A DNA stretch of 64,000 nt from Maribacter aquimaris (GCF_014596745.1 NZ_JABTCF010000011.1:62001-126000); one strand, 5' to 3'. Counted from the stretch's first letter, positions 8,559 to 18,281 are shown. The notes: generated by a model not told the origin, from the letters alone. A program made the numbers and translations.

Positions 8559-9137
8559 ATGAAAACAATCCTGAAATTCACAATTGTGTTATTGCTTATG
8601 GCATCATGCCATTCAGAAGCTAAAAAGGTAACCAAAGAGCTATTGAAAACAGTTGAACAAACTGAAGAAAAAGGTGCCGATCAGCCTTCCGATTTTGATA
8701 AAATCACGAATGGCCTTTTACAGAAAACACCCTTAACGGATGAAGAATTATTGGGAGCATTCCCAAAAGAATTAATTGGTCATCCATTGGATAAGGTTAG
8801 CGCCATTCCTTATATGCAGCAAGTTGTCGGGCAATTCGGAAACCGGAAAATATCACTATCGATCGCAGATGCTGCAGGAAAAAACAATCCATTAGTAACT
8901 ACATTTCTTGGCTTCTATTCTTATGTACCTCCTTCTACCGACAAAATCAAATTGATTAAAATTGAACGGGATGGTATTAAAACCATAAGTGAGACGAAGT
9001 ATAATGAAACAGAAATGAAGTTCATTTATGACAATCGCTTTCATGTTTCTCTAAGTGCAAAAGCAATGGATCCCGACGAGCTTTGGAACGCTTTCGACAT
9101 CAATGCATTGCGTGGTTATAAAAACCTGAATAAGTAA
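8559..9137 (+). CDS. Lipoprotein of the 'TPLT' family (second of three)
   Basis: 192 residues. Lipobox MASC followed by HSEAKK. It shares with the genes at 7326 and 12253 the opening QKTPLTDEELLGAFPKELIG and the closing FIYDNRFHVSLSAKAMDPDE followed by LW and KNLN at the end. The middle carries the segment ISLSIADAAGKNNPLVTTFL, also similar to the third paralog. The vWA lipoprotein gene starts 7 bases downstream. Function unknown. Confidence 0.65.
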   Translation: MKTILKFTIVLLLMASCHSEAKKVTKELLKTVEQTEEKGADQPSDFDKITNGLLQKTPLTDEELLGAFPKELIGHPLDKVSAIPYMQQVVGQFGNRKISLSIADAAGKNNPLVTTFLGFYSYVPPSTDKIKLIKIERDGIKTISETKYNETEMKFIYDNRFHVSLSAKAMDPDELWNAFDINALRGYKNLNK

Positions 9138-9144
9138 AAAAATC

Positions 9145-12100
9145 ATGAAGAACCCAAAAACCACAGATGGCACCACCCGACGTGAATTTATTCAGCAACT
9201 AGCCTTATGCTATGCGGCAGCGCAAATGCCTTTGGTTTTTACCGGCTGTAAAGATGACAAACCTAATTTTGTGGGTACTGGCAAAGCTCCCTACAAAGTC
9301 TGGGAAGAAATGCTGATGGCATTGGAAACAAGTCCTGATCATTTAGAGGGTAGAATGAAATTTCTAATAGCCTCAAATGATGCCAAGGCCATGTTTGATT
9401 TTGTTCGGGATGAAATTTATTTGATGCCTGCCGCAGGAATGTCCGTAGGCTATAGTGGAACCCAACTGAAATGGGGGCTAAAAGGGACCTTAAGATACGG
9501 AATAGCCACCCCACGGGAAAAAGCCGAGCTTTTAAATTACATGTATACCCAGGCCAAGATCACTTCAAAGGTGGTTTTTGAACGAACAAACATCCAACCA
9601 GAAGAAGTTCCTGCCTTTTTTTTAAGACCCATTAAGCGCAACTTTGGTCTCGACATATCCAAAAGTCAATGGAAACAATGGGGGAAAGAACTCCAGATCA
9701 AGGGAAACACAACCCATGAAATTCCGATTTATGATGAAGAACACAATGAATCAAAGGCGCTGGCCGAAAAACTTTGGCAACTACTTCCAAATAAAGAGAA
9801 GTTAGACAATCATCAGTTCGATTTTCGTTGGGATAATTATAGCACACCAACCGTGGAATTCATCCTGAATGGTGAAACAAAATATGCGCATCTTTTTGAT
9901 CCAACAGTAGCTTTTGGGGAATTAAAAAATGATGGTATAAATATCTCTGAGGCAGATCCTGTAAAAAATAATGATGAAAAAATCAGTATTTCCATAAGCT
10001 ATAGGGATTCCATTGACCCTAGAACCGAAAAAGAGTTCGTATCCGGGGAATGGTTATCCACTTTACTAGTGGGCAATCAAATTAATATATCCTTTTTAAA
10101 CGGATTGAGTTTAGAGCAACAAGCCATTACACCTATAGGATCCTTGCGCACCTTTACCCCTGCACTTGCTTTTCAAAGTTTTGATGAAGAAATCAAAGTC
10201 ATGCAAGAGAATTCCTTTTTAGGCAATCCTTTTACGTTGGATGGGAAAATTATCGATGTATCTGGGGATGAACCCAAAATAAATGGAAATACCATACTTA
10301 AAAAGCCAAATACGGAGTTACAGAAAAAAGTTTCCGCATTAAAGATCAAGGCTTTTCCCGCAAATTATCCATTGGTAAAATTACACGTAACACCAACCGA
10401 TGAAGATGGGGCATTTGTAGAAAATTTATCGACCTCCGATTTCTCAATTACCGATAACAGCAGACAAGTACAGGCGTTGATGGAAAGCAACCGCCCAACA
10501 CCGCGGGTTTTGATTCTTTACGACACCTCTTTAAGTATGCCTAAAGAATATTATCAAGAGCATATGGATGCTTTTATAGAAAGTCTACACCAATCTATTT
10601 TAAAAGAATACCCAGCGGCCTTTATTACAAAATGGGAAACACCTTCGGAAATTTTCACTTGGCTATTAAAAGCATCCAAATCCGATTATGATCTCATCAT
10701 ATATGCCACGGATGGAGACAATAATGATTCTTATTCCGAGACAAATGCGGAAATCTATAAAAACGGTGCACCTACTATTGTCTTAAATGTCAATGATAGT
10801 GAGTCTGGACATAGTGTTGAAACATTCAATAAAATGGCAGAAATCACCAACGGAATGGTGTTAAAAGCGAAAGACCAAGCAAAAACCCTAGAAGCTATAA
10901 CCGATTACATCTCGAAAATGGAAATTCCGCCGTATGTTTTCACCTATTATGCCGTGGGGACGGAAGAGATGCATGAGGCCATCGTAGGTGTTGACAACAA
11001 GAGGATTACCGTGGCTGAAAAATTTAAGTTCGTTACCAACGCAACAAAAGAAATAGGGCAATCATTGATTGGACTCTATTGCACCGTTAAAACCGGAAAT
11101 ACTACCATAAAAAGGGTTTTGGCGGGTTGGGATCCTCAAACCGAAGGGAATATTCAGCCGGATTATTCAGATTCCTTAGCCGTTAGAAATACGATTCTCG
11201 GAGGTGCCACCCTTTATTTTGAAGGGGAAGGCCCTACCGTTTCGGCAGCCTTATCGGATGTTTTAAAATACAGATTGACTACACGGTCTTGGGGGGAAGC
11301 ACTTCTAGACAATGATACCAGTAAGGCAAAAGAAGAATTTAATGAAGGGGGTTACCTATACCACCCTGAAATCTTACCCCTTATGGCACCACTGGGTGAT
11401 GCTATTACCACAACGAGCATGACCTTTTCCTCTGGCATTCGCATTGCCATTATAAAACATAAAATTGGTGTGGGTGAAAAAGCATCCACAAAATCATTCG
11501 ACTATTTGCCAACCTCAAAGTATACCACATTAACGAAAGACCCAGATTCCGCATTTAAAATCACCTTGGAAAAAACAACACAATTGGCTATTAGGGAAGG
11601 TCATTTTTTCACCAACAGTACAGTTTCCGAATTAAAAAACAGCCTACTTTTAGAAAGACAAAAGGCAATTGACACTCAATGGTTCCAAGAGAAAAAAGAA
11701 ACCTTTTCACAGCCCTACTATTGGAGTGAACGAATTCACCGGGGTGATGGAAATTTTAAAATTTTCGATGAAGCCGCAGAAAGTTTGGCCTATTGGCAAA
11801 TCAATCAAAAAACAGGGGAATTATTCGGCATGTTAGCCGATGGAACCGGTGGAGGCAGCGAAGAAACGCTCCAGCAATTGGCAGACATAATGGCCGTCTT
11901 GTCCGTTTATATAGCACTTCTCGCAGAAATGAAAATGCTTAATCCCATAGGAGGGACGGCTCTCAGTATTGTGGCTACTTATGGAGTAACGTTGACAAAG
12001 TTATACGCCATTGTCTGTGAAACCATCGTAATAATGGATTCCTCAGGAATGGATGATAAAATTAAAGCCGCGTTAGTTGAATTAGCTTTTAATGTTTATA

Positions 12101-12204
12101 AAACAATCGCTTTTGGATTGTCAGGTAGTGAAGGAAATATAATGTCGGGATTAGACGCACTGATTGGAATGATGGGATTATCCACAAATCCGTTTGGTAA
12201 ATAG
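9145..12204 (+). CDS. Tat-type lipoprotein with von Willebrand factor A domain, 1019 residues
   Basis: The N-terminus has a twin-arginine motif (TRREFIQQLAL, Arg12-Arg13) and a lipobox ending at Cys35 (VFTGC), so it should be exported folded and lipidated. Residues about 90-260 resemble a transglutaminase-like fold of the kind with a GTLRYGIATPREKAELLNYM segment and a terminal LFDPT, but no catalytic Cys is evident; this part is tentative. A vWA domain spans about 455-600, with MIDAS residues DTSLS (from Asp460) and ATDGD (Asp523). The remaining 400 residues include a Gly-rich DGTGGGSEETL stretch and a hydrophobic C-terminal region (about 920-1000) that could insert in a membrane. The largest protein of the block; a metal-dependent adhesion or assembly hub is a reasonable inference. 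Confidence 0.8.
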   Translation: MKNPKTTDGTTRREFIQQLALCYAAAQMPLVFTGCKDDKPNFVGTGKAPYKVWEEMLMALETSPDHLEGRMKFLIASNDAKAMFDFVRDEIYLMPAAGMSVGYSGTQLKWGLKGTLRYGIATPREKAELLNYMYTQAKITSKVVFERTNIQPEEVPAFFLRPIKRNFGLDISKSQWKQWGKELQIKGNTTHEIPIYDEEHNESKALAEKLWQLLPNKEKLDNHQFDFRWDNYSTPTVEFILNGETKYAHLFDPTVAFGELKNDGINISEADPVKNNDEKISISISYRDSIDPRTEKEFVSGEWLSTLLVGNQINISFLNGLSLEQQAITPIGSLRTFTPALAFQSFDEEIKVMQENSFLGNPFTLDGKIIDVSGDEPKINGNTILKKPNTELQKKVSALKIKAFPANYPLVKLHVTPTDEDGAFVENLSTSDFSITDNSRQVQALMESNRPTPRVLILYDTSLSMPKEYYQEHMDAFIESLHQSILKEYPAAFITKWETPSEIFTWLLKASKSDYDLIIYATDGDNNDSYSETNAEIYKNGAPTIVLNVNDSESGHSVETFNKMAEITNGMVLKAKDQAKTLEAITDYISKMEIPPYVFTYYAVGTEEMHEAIVGVDNKRITVAEKFKFVTNATKEIGQSLIGLYCTVKTGNTTIKRVLAGWDPQTEGNIQPDYSDSLAVRNTILGGATLYFEGEGPTVSAALSDVLKYRLTTRSWGEALLDNDTSKAKEEFNEGGYLYHPEILPLMAPLGDAITTTSMTFSSGIRIAIIKHKIGVGEKASTKSFDYLPTSKYTTLTKDPDSAFKITLEKTTQLAIREGHFFTNSTVSELKNSLLLERQKAIDTQWFQEKKETFSQPYYWSERIHRGDGNFKIFDEAAESLAYWQINQKTGELFGMLADGTGGGSEETLQQLADIMAVLSVYIALLAEMKMLNPIGGTALSIVATYGVTLTKLYAIVCETIVIMDSSGMDDKIKAALVELAFNVYKTIAFGLSGSEGNIMSGLDALIGMMGLSTNPFGK

Positions 12205-12252
12205 TAATTTATTAAAAACAATAATCAAAATAAAACCTTAAATCATATAAAA

Positions 12253-12888
12253 ATGAAAAATCCACTAAAACTGGTCCTCGTTATTTTGCTTTTGGTTTCA
12301 TGTAAGGAATCCCCTAAGTCATCAGACCCTGCAGCATCGAAAATTTTGGACGGGGTGATCCATGAAGCTACTGGAAAGAATGACGATATCAATAAAAAAT
12401 ATGATCTTCTACTCAAGGAATTAGGTACCAAAACCCCACTGACCAATAACCAACTCATAGCTGCATTTCCAAAAAAATTGAACCCTCTAAGTTTAGACCC
12501 CTCTGAACAGAACAAAATAGAGCCTGAAATTACCGACACCCAACTTGTTGCAGGCAGCTTTGGGGATGACACCATTAGAATGGAAATTTTGGATGCCGCA
12601 GGCCCAAAAGCCGTTGGTGCCATCATACCCTTAAAAATGTTGCACCTCAACAAGATAACTTCGGAGAGCAATAATACCATACGATATACCAAAATAGAGC
12701 GCAACGGAAATTTAACCTTTGGTACCGATCGGGCTGCAAATACAAAAGCCGATTTTCAATCCGAGCTTCGATTTCTTTATGATAATCGATTTTATGTTAC
12801 CTTGGAAGGAAAGGGAATGGACACCGATGCTCTCTGGAAAGCCATGGGCATTGGTAATTTGAGCCGATTTAAGGATTTAAATAATTAA
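12253..12888 (+). CDS. Lipoprotein of the 'TPLT' family (third of three)
   Basis: 211 residues. Lipobox LVSC followed by KESPKS. It shares TKTPLTNNQLIAAFPKKL at the start of the domain and FLYDNRFYVTLEGKGMDTDA near the end with the genes at 7326 and 8559. An insertion of about 20 residues in the middle makes it the longest copy. The 48-base gap before it is the widest inside the block, and no promoter element is visible in that gap. Function unknown. Confidence 0.65.
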   Translation: MKNPLKLVLVILLLVSCKESPKSSDPAASKILDGVIHEATGKNDDINKKYDLLLKELGTKTPLTNNQLIAAFPKKLNPLSLDPSEQNKIEPEITDTQLVAGSFGDDTIRMEILDAAGPKAVGAIIPLKMLHLNKITSESNNTIRYTKIERNGNLTFGTDRAANTKADFQSELRFLYDNRFYVTLEGKGMDTDALWKAMGIGNLSRFKDLNN

Positions 12889-12897
12889 TTTAACAGA

Positions 12898-13383
12898 ATG
12901 GAATACCTTGCATCCCTTAGTCAATTTGAAATAGCCGGACTTGTGCTGCAGTTGGTGCTATTGCCCTTTTTATTTATGACACTCCGACGTTGGTGGTGGG
13001 CAAAGCAATCCCTTCAATGGCCCAAAGTTAATGGGGTAGTTATAAAAGGCCTCGATTTTCCCCTTCCGAAAATAATCGAATTTCAATATACCTATGATAT
13101 TAATGGCACTACCTATCAAGGCGAAAAACCATTCTTTGCCAATTCATTCAAGCATCTTTCACAAAAGAAAGCTTCCTATTTAATGGACACCTATACTATA
13201 GGAAAACAACTAAAGGTCTTCTACAATCCATCAAACCCAAGGATATCCACCTTGGAGCCAGGAAGAAAAGATGGTGTAATGGGTGTTCTGGTATTATTAG
13301 TAGTACTTTTTTTGCTAGGAGCCGTGGCCTTTTATCGCCCTTCCTTAATAGTGGAAACCATGGATTATTTTTCTAACCGGTAA
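12898..13383 (+). CDS. Membrane protein, DUF3592-like
   Basis: 161 residues with two transmembrane helices (about 9-28 and 127-147) enclosing a small beta domain: WPKVNGVVIKG, IEFQYTYDINGTTYQGEK, KQLKVFYNPSNPRISTLEPG. That order is typical of DUF3592 proteins, whose role is unknown. It lies 9 bases after the TPLT lipoprotein and could supply a second inner-membrane component of the block. Confidence 0.7.
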   Translation: MEYLASLSQFEIAGLVLQLVLLPFLFMTLRRWWWAKQSLQWPKVNGVVIKGLDFPLPKIIEFQYTYDINGTTYQGEKPFFANSFKHLSQKKASYLMDTYTIGKQLKVFYNPSNPRISTLEPGRKDGVMGVLVLLVVLFLLGAVAFYRPSLIVETMDYFSNR

Positions 13384-13395
13384 AACACATTTATT

Positions 13396-14118
13396 ATGAA
13401 AAAATCAGTTTTGTTTATAATGGCCTGTGCCTTTCAAATTAGCATGGCCCAAACCAATCACACAGTGGCGGATTATCCGTTGAAGGCTATGGATCTGGTC
13501 TTGTTTTCCTTCGGAATGGACAACCCCCTTACCATAGGAACCATCTCGGATTCTGGAGAAATAGCTTTTAATTTCCCTAAAGACCTTAATGCCATTACTG
13601 ATGATGTACAAGCCAATTTTATGTCGGACACGGCCTTTACCCTGTTTTCCAAATGCGATAATAGTTATGACATGCTATCAGAGGATGAAAATGGTAAAGC
13701 CGTCAATGCTGGGCAAATTTCATTAAGCACGAAAGAGAATCCGTATTCGGGGTTGCTGTTTATGGTTACGGATGAAGCGTTGGTCCCTAGGCTGGAAGAT
13801 TCCTATTCCAATAACGCCGTCACCGGATCCTATCTTGAACTGGTTTATATAGCATCGGATTTTAAGTATCAAGGGGAATGTACTTCCACCGTGTCCAATA
13901 CAGAAAACGATACCATTATAACAACCTATAGCTACGATTTGCAACTAAAAGCCGGATTTAATTTCGTTGAATATAAAATTGAGAGCGTACTTGAACATGC
14001 CATTCCCAGCATGTACGAAGAAGGTGTTTTTGATAACATAATGAAGCCTAGTAAAATAAAGGTTACTTCAACACAATCAGTCCCTCCAACAACAAAGTGG
14101 ATTGGTAAATATTTCTAA
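13396..14118 (+). CDS. Secreted beta-rich protein, related to the next gene
   Basis: 240 residues. Signal peptide of about 18 residues ending ISMAQ. The mature part has IGTISDSGEIAFNFP near the start and a C-terminal module (SYLELVYIASDFKYQGECTS, then YDLQLKAGFNFVEYKIESV). The product of the following gene has the same module (LLSWVYVDEACAIKANENW, then YDLSFTPGWNMVKTEVIGK), so the two appear paralogous. No family recognised. Confidence 0.6.
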   Translation: MKKSVLFIMACAFQISMAQTNHTVADYPLKAMDLVLFSFGMDNPLTIGTISDSGEIAFNFPKDLNAITDDVQANFMSDTAFTLFSKCDNSYDMLSEDENGKAVNAGQISLSTKENPYSGLLFMVTDEALVPRLEDSYSNNAVTGSYLELVYIASDFKYQGECTSTVSNTENDTIITTYSYDLQLKAGFNFVEYKIESVLEHAIPSMYEEGVFDNIMKPSKIKVTSTQSVPPTTKWIGKYF

Positions 14119-14130
14119 AATATAGGAAGC

Positions 14131-15066
14131 ATGAAAGCATTACATCGAATTTTCCCCATACTTATAATCCTTATTGGGTGTACAGGTTTCTCCCAAACAC
14201 CTGAGCAACAAAAAATGATAGATAAGGCATTGAAAATGCGGGATAGCATCATGGAGAGCCTTAATCTTGAAGAGGTCCAAAGGAAGGCAGAACAGCAGCA
14301 AAAAAGGCTCGAATCGGATAAGCAAAGTAATAATACAACGAGTCCCATCCCTAAAGCCACAAAAAATGAGGATAAATATTGGGAAAATACGATAGCCAGT
14401 GATTCCGTCAATACACTGAAAAATTGGAACAACGGAGACGCCGATCTTGTTTTCAACTATTATTATGACCCGGGAAAAGATAAGGTACAGTATGTTAAGG
14501 TCGGTGTCATTAAGGCAGATGGAACTATTGCATTGCATCCCACTAACAAAGTACCCATACTAAAACCTATTAAGGAATTTAAGGATAGCAACAATTTTTT
14601 TGATATCCATAATCCAGAGGCGTATCAATACCATAATGAAGATTCCGGATTTAAACTCAACGCTTATTTATCGGTATATCAAAATGATAAACAAATAGGG
14701 ATCTTGACCATCGGAAATTCTGAAAAAGTAACCCGAAACCTATTAACATCCGGGGATTTATATTATGGTGATGAGGGGTATCTATTATCATGGGTTTATG
14801 TTGACGAAGCCTGCGCGATTAAGGCCAATGAAAATTGGAAAGGGGATTTAAGCAACACGGGCACTCCATTACTGGTTGAAACTACCGTTACATATGACCT
14901 TAGTTTTACACCGGGATGGAATATGGTAAAAACAGAAGTTATTGGAAAATATGAATTTCCAAACGCCCCCGAAGAGGACCGATCGCGATATAAAAAGCAC
15001 GTGCATACGATAGTGCCTTCCATTCCTGATGATGCCACTTATTACTTTAGATCAACGCTATACTAA
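14131..15066 (+). CDS. Secreted beta-rich protein, last gene of the exported block
   Basis: 311 residues. Signal peptide of about 22 residues ending GFSQ; a Cys (IGCTGFSQ) makes lipidation possible but the Ser-Gln cleavage site is more likely. A helical, Gln/Glu-rich stretch (about 23-75) precedes a beta-rich domain related to the previous protein, including YVKVGVIKADGTIALHP. It starts 12 bases after the preceding stop. No hairpin terminator is visible in the 157 bases after it. Confidence 0.6.
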   Translation: MKALHRIFPILIILIGCTGFSQTPEQQKMIDKALKMRDSIMESLNLEEVQRKAEQQQKRLESDKQSNNTTSPIPKATKNEDKYWENTIASDSVNTLKNWNNGDADLVFNYYYDPGKDKVQYVKVGVIKADGTIALHPTNKVPILKPIKEFKDSNNFFDIHNPEAYQYHNEDSGFKLNAYLSVYQNDKQIGILTIGNSEKVTRNLLTSGDLYYGDEGYLLSWVYVDEACAIKANENWKGDLSNTGTPLLVETTVTYDLSFTPGWNMVKTEVIGKYEFPNAPEEDRSRYKKHVHTIVPSIPDDATYYFRSTLY

Positions 15067-15223
15067 ATGATCACCTTTCCCCAATCAAGGGTTGCTACCT
15101 TATTTTAAATAAAGCCAGGACTAAGGAAACCACTTCCTCGGTCAATTTCTTCTGCCAGGAATGAAGGTCGTAACCCTTATAGGAATAGTTATATTACGGA
15201 AAACAAAGGTAGCCTTGGAATCA

Positions 15224-17872
15224 CTATTTATTCCGGTTAATCTCTTCGATAAGATTGACCACCAATGCCGTCCATCCCGTTTGGTGGGAAGCACCGACAC
15301 CACGGCCATTGTTACCATCAAAATATTCGTAGAAAAGAATAAGGTCCTTAAAATGTTCCTCCGCATATTTTTCTTTGTGCAATGCATGAATAGGTCGATT
15401 TCCTTCTTTATCCTTGTCGAACATCGCAATCAACCTTTTGCTGATTTCAAATCCTATTTCCTTTAAATTCAAATAGTTGCCACTTCCCGAAGGAAATTGG
15501 TATTTAAGGTTATCTTCAAAGTAATTGTGATATTCCTTGAAAGTGCCGATGAACAAATAGTTCATGGCCATCCAAATGGGTCCACGCCAGTTGGAATTGC
15601 CACCGAAAAGATCGGTTTGGGATTCTGCGGGTTCATAGCTAATACCGTAATTGGTTCCATCGATTTCAATATTATAGGGTTTTTCATGTCCCTTGGATAA
15701 AGAGCGAATACCATGACTTCCCAAAAATTCCGATTCGTTTAGCATACTTTTTATCAAAATATCCATACGTTTTCTGGGTACCAGGGAAAGTAAAACATCT
15801 TTATCAGTGGCATATTCCTCAACAACCTGATACATGGCGTTTTCCACACGGTATTTACGAAACCACTCTATACTTCCACGAAAACGGGGTAATTTATCCA
15901 AAGTTTCTTTTCTAATGTTAAGTACGGCCGCCAGCGATAATAAGCCGGAAATCGAACGCACTTTGATGGGAATCGACTGCCCATCGGGCAAGACCAATGT
16001 ATCATAGAAAAATCCTTCTTCCTCATCCCAGGAACCCGGGGCTCCTTCCTTTAGTTTGTTCAGTGCCTCTGCGATAAAGACAAAATGACCAAAGTATTTG
16101 ATGGCCATATCCTCAAAAGCGTCGTCTTCAATGGCAATTTCCAGGGCAATTTCCAACATATTAAGGCAATAGAGCGCCATCCAGGAAGTACCATCTACCT
16201 GTTCCAAGATGCCTCCCCCGGGAATTCCACTGCTCCTATCAAAAACCCCAATATTATCCAAACCTAAAAATCCCCCTTCAAAAATATTCTTATCGAACCT
16301 ATCCACTCGGTTGATCCACCATGTAAAATTGAGCGCCAATTTATTGAACATTCGTTTTAGGAACTTTAGATCCCCTTTTCCAGTGTCCCGTTGCTCGATT
16401 TGGTAAATATGAATGGCCGCCCATGCCTGTACAGGCGGATTTACATCACTGAAATTCCATTCATAGGCAGGAATCTGGCCATTAGGTGCCATAAACCATT
16501 CCTTGGTAAATAGGAGCAACTGTTTCTTGGCGAAATCAGGATCGATCATGGCGAAAGAGACACAATGAAAGGCCGAATCCCATGCGGCAAACCAGGGATA
16601 CTCCCAAGTGTCGGGCATCGAAAGGATGTCGTGGGTACGCAAGGTTTTCCAATTACTGTTCCGACCATGGGTTCGTTCGGGTGCGGGCATATCATCCGAA
16701 TCGGTATTCAACCATTTCTCTACCTCGTAATTGTAGTATTGTTTGGACCAAAGGAGTCCGGCAAAGGCCTGCTTTTGTATTTCCCGCTGTTCTTTGGAGG
16801 ATTTTTGCGTCACACCGTCCAAAAAATCTTCAGATTCTTCTTTCCTAACCGAAAAAACAGTGTCAAAATTAGTATCAAAAGGCACTGCAAGTGTTTCTTT
16901 TGTCAATCTTAATTTAATGGTTCGTGTTTCTCCGGCCTTCAGTTTCAATTCATAGAGTGGCGAAAATTTGGTGCCCTCATTTTTCTTCTCCGCCAGCGAA
17001 TAATCATTTTTGATGACCGCATCATGGAAAAGGTCTTTTTTATAAGGATGGTCATTTTTCTCACCGAAAATCTTTTCACGATTCGTTTCATTTTCAGTAA
17101 ACAATAATCGCGATGGCCTATCAAAATATAGGTTGTACTCACCAACATAGGAATGCCTTATGGAGACATATGGCGAATCCGTTCCTTTTTCCTTTTTTAT
17201 TTTGGGTTTCTCGTCCATAGCAATGAAACTCCAAAAATTACGTATCCACAACGTAGGTAGTAGGCAGACCAGTGCTGTTTTCGGTCCTCGATTACTGATT
17301 GATATTTTTATCAGTAAATCTTGGGTATCGGCCTTTGCGTATTCGGTAACAACATCAAAATATTCATTGTTGTCAAAAATGCCCGTATCCAGTAATTCAT
17401 ACTCATGTTCTTCCTTTCCCCTATGCTTATTTTCCTCTACTAGTTTTTTATACGGAAACTCATTCTGGGGATATTTGTACAGGTGTTTCATGTACGAATG
17501 GGAGGGCGTGTTCTCTAAATAGTAATAAAGCTCCTTCACATCTTCCCCATGGTTGCCTCTAGGCCCCGAGAGTCCGAATAAACGTTCTTTCAATATGGGA
17601 TCTTTACCATTCCAAAGGGCTACACCAAAACAGATATTACAATAACGGTCAGAAATACCGGCAATACCATCTTCGCCCCAACGATAGGTTCTACTTCTTG
17701 CATGATCATGTGTGAAATAATTCCACGCATCCCCATTGGAACTGTAGTCCTCACGTACAGTACCCCATTGTCGTTCGCTAAGATAGGGTCCCCATTTAAG
17801 CCAATCTTTTTGTTTTGAGTAGTGTTCTTTTAATCTTTTTTGCTCTTTGGGTAGTTCTTGTATATTGTCCAT
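15224..17872 (-). CDS. GH63-like glycoside hydrolase (MGH1/YgjK type)
   Basis: 882 residues, the normal size for the glucosidase / mannosylglycerate-hydrolase-like branch of GH63. The N-terminal part holds RQWGTVREDYS and YRWGEDGIAGISDR. The (alpha/alpha)6 part has YPWFAAWDSAFHCV, PPVQAWAAIHIY, GGFLGLDNIGVFDRS, DGTSWMALYCLNML and NWRGPIWMAMNYL, signatures of this branch. No signal peptide, so cytoplasmic. The expected role is hydrolysis of an alpha-glycosidic bond in a small compatible solute or oligosaccharide; the precise substrate cannot be read from sequence. Stands alone on the minus strand, converging on the exported block. Confidence 0.88.
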   Translation of the reverse strand: MDNIQELPKEQKRLKEHYSKQKDWLKWGPYLSERQWGTVREDYSSNGDAWNYFTHDHARSRTYRWGEDGIAGISDRYCNICFGVALWNGKDPILKERLFGLSGPRGNHGEDVKELYYYLENTPSHSYMKHLYKYPQNEFPYKKLVEENKHRGKEEHEYELLDTGIFDNNEYFDVVTEYAKADTQDLLIKISISNRGPKTALVCLLPTLWIRNFWSFIAMDEKPKIKKEKGTDSPYVSIRHSYVGEYNLYFDRPSRLLFTENETNREKIFGEKNDHPYKKDLFHDAVIKNDYSLAEKKNEGTKFSPLYELKLKAGETRTIKLRLTKETLAVPFDTNFDTVFSVRKEESEDFLDGVTQKSSKEQREIQKQAFAGLLWSKQYYNYEVEKWLNTDSDDMPAPERTHGRNSNWKTLRTHDILSMPDTWEYPWFAAWDSAFHCVSFAMIDPDFAKKQLLLFTKEWFMAPNGQIPAYEWNFSDVNPPVQAWAAIHIYQIEQRDTGKGDLKFLKRMFNKLALNFTWWINRVDRFDKNIFEGGFLGLDNIGVFDRSSGIPGGGILEQVDGTSWMALYCLNMLEIALEIAIEDDAFEDMAIKYFGHFVFIAEALNKLKEGAPGSWDEEEGFFYDTLVLPDGQSIPIKVRSISGLLSLAAVLNIRKETLDKLPRFRGSIEWFRKYRVENAMYQVVEEYATDKDVLLSLVPRKRMDILIKSMLNESEFLGSHGIRSLSKGHEKPYNIEIDGTNYGISYEPAESQTDLFGGNSNWRGPIWMAMNYLFIGTFKEYHNYFEDNLKYQFPSGSGNYLNLKEIGFEISKRLIAMFDKDKEGNRPIHALHKEKYAEEHFKDLILFYEYFDGNNGRGVGASHQTGWTALVVNLIEEINRNK

Positions 17873-17918
17873 GGGAAGAAATCATTGGTGTAACAAAGTT
17901 AAACCATTGGAGGGGTTT

Positions 17919-18281
17919 TTACACCTTTTTCGATCTATCATGTTTTTTCCAAGAAACCCGATCCGTATAAAAAAGATGGCTATTTTTATAGTAGACCCTA
18001 TGGATTACCTGCCTTACCAACATTCGGGGAAAATGTGCAACCATAAAATTCATGGTAGCGTATACATCAAATACCCACCGTCTGAATCTGCGTTGGGTTA
18101 GAGGAACACTGAGTCTGGTAGGTTTATAAAAGCCTTTTAACGAACATTGAATGGACTTTCCTTGTTCTTTGGATATGATGCCTTGAAACGGGGTCAACCA
18201 CCATACAATGCTTTGGAAGAGGGAATGGATACCATAAAACCGATTTCCAAGAAACGATCCGTACTCGCTAAAATACCTCAT
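17919..18281 (-). CDS. Hypothetical protein overlapping the ferredoxin gene
   Basis: 120 residues rich in aromatic and basic residues (SIVWWLTPFQGIIS, YATMNFMVAHFPRMLVRQVI). No family recognised. The start lies 14 bases inside the end of the ferredoxin gene, which suggests coupled translation. It could be a genuine redox-partner-linked small protein or a chance frame; no other frame in this stretch looks better. Confidence 0.45.
   Translation of the reverse strand: MRYFSEYGSFLGNRFYGIHSLFQSIVWWLTPFQGIISKEQGKSIQCSLKGFYKPTRLSVPLTQRRFRRWVFDVYATMNFMVAHFPRMLVRQVIHRVYYKNSHLFYTDRVSWKKHDRSKKV

Noticed and set aside
15161-17522. Several open frames opposite the GH63-like gene
   Set aside because: All are complementary shadows of the 882-residue gene and have no protein-family features.
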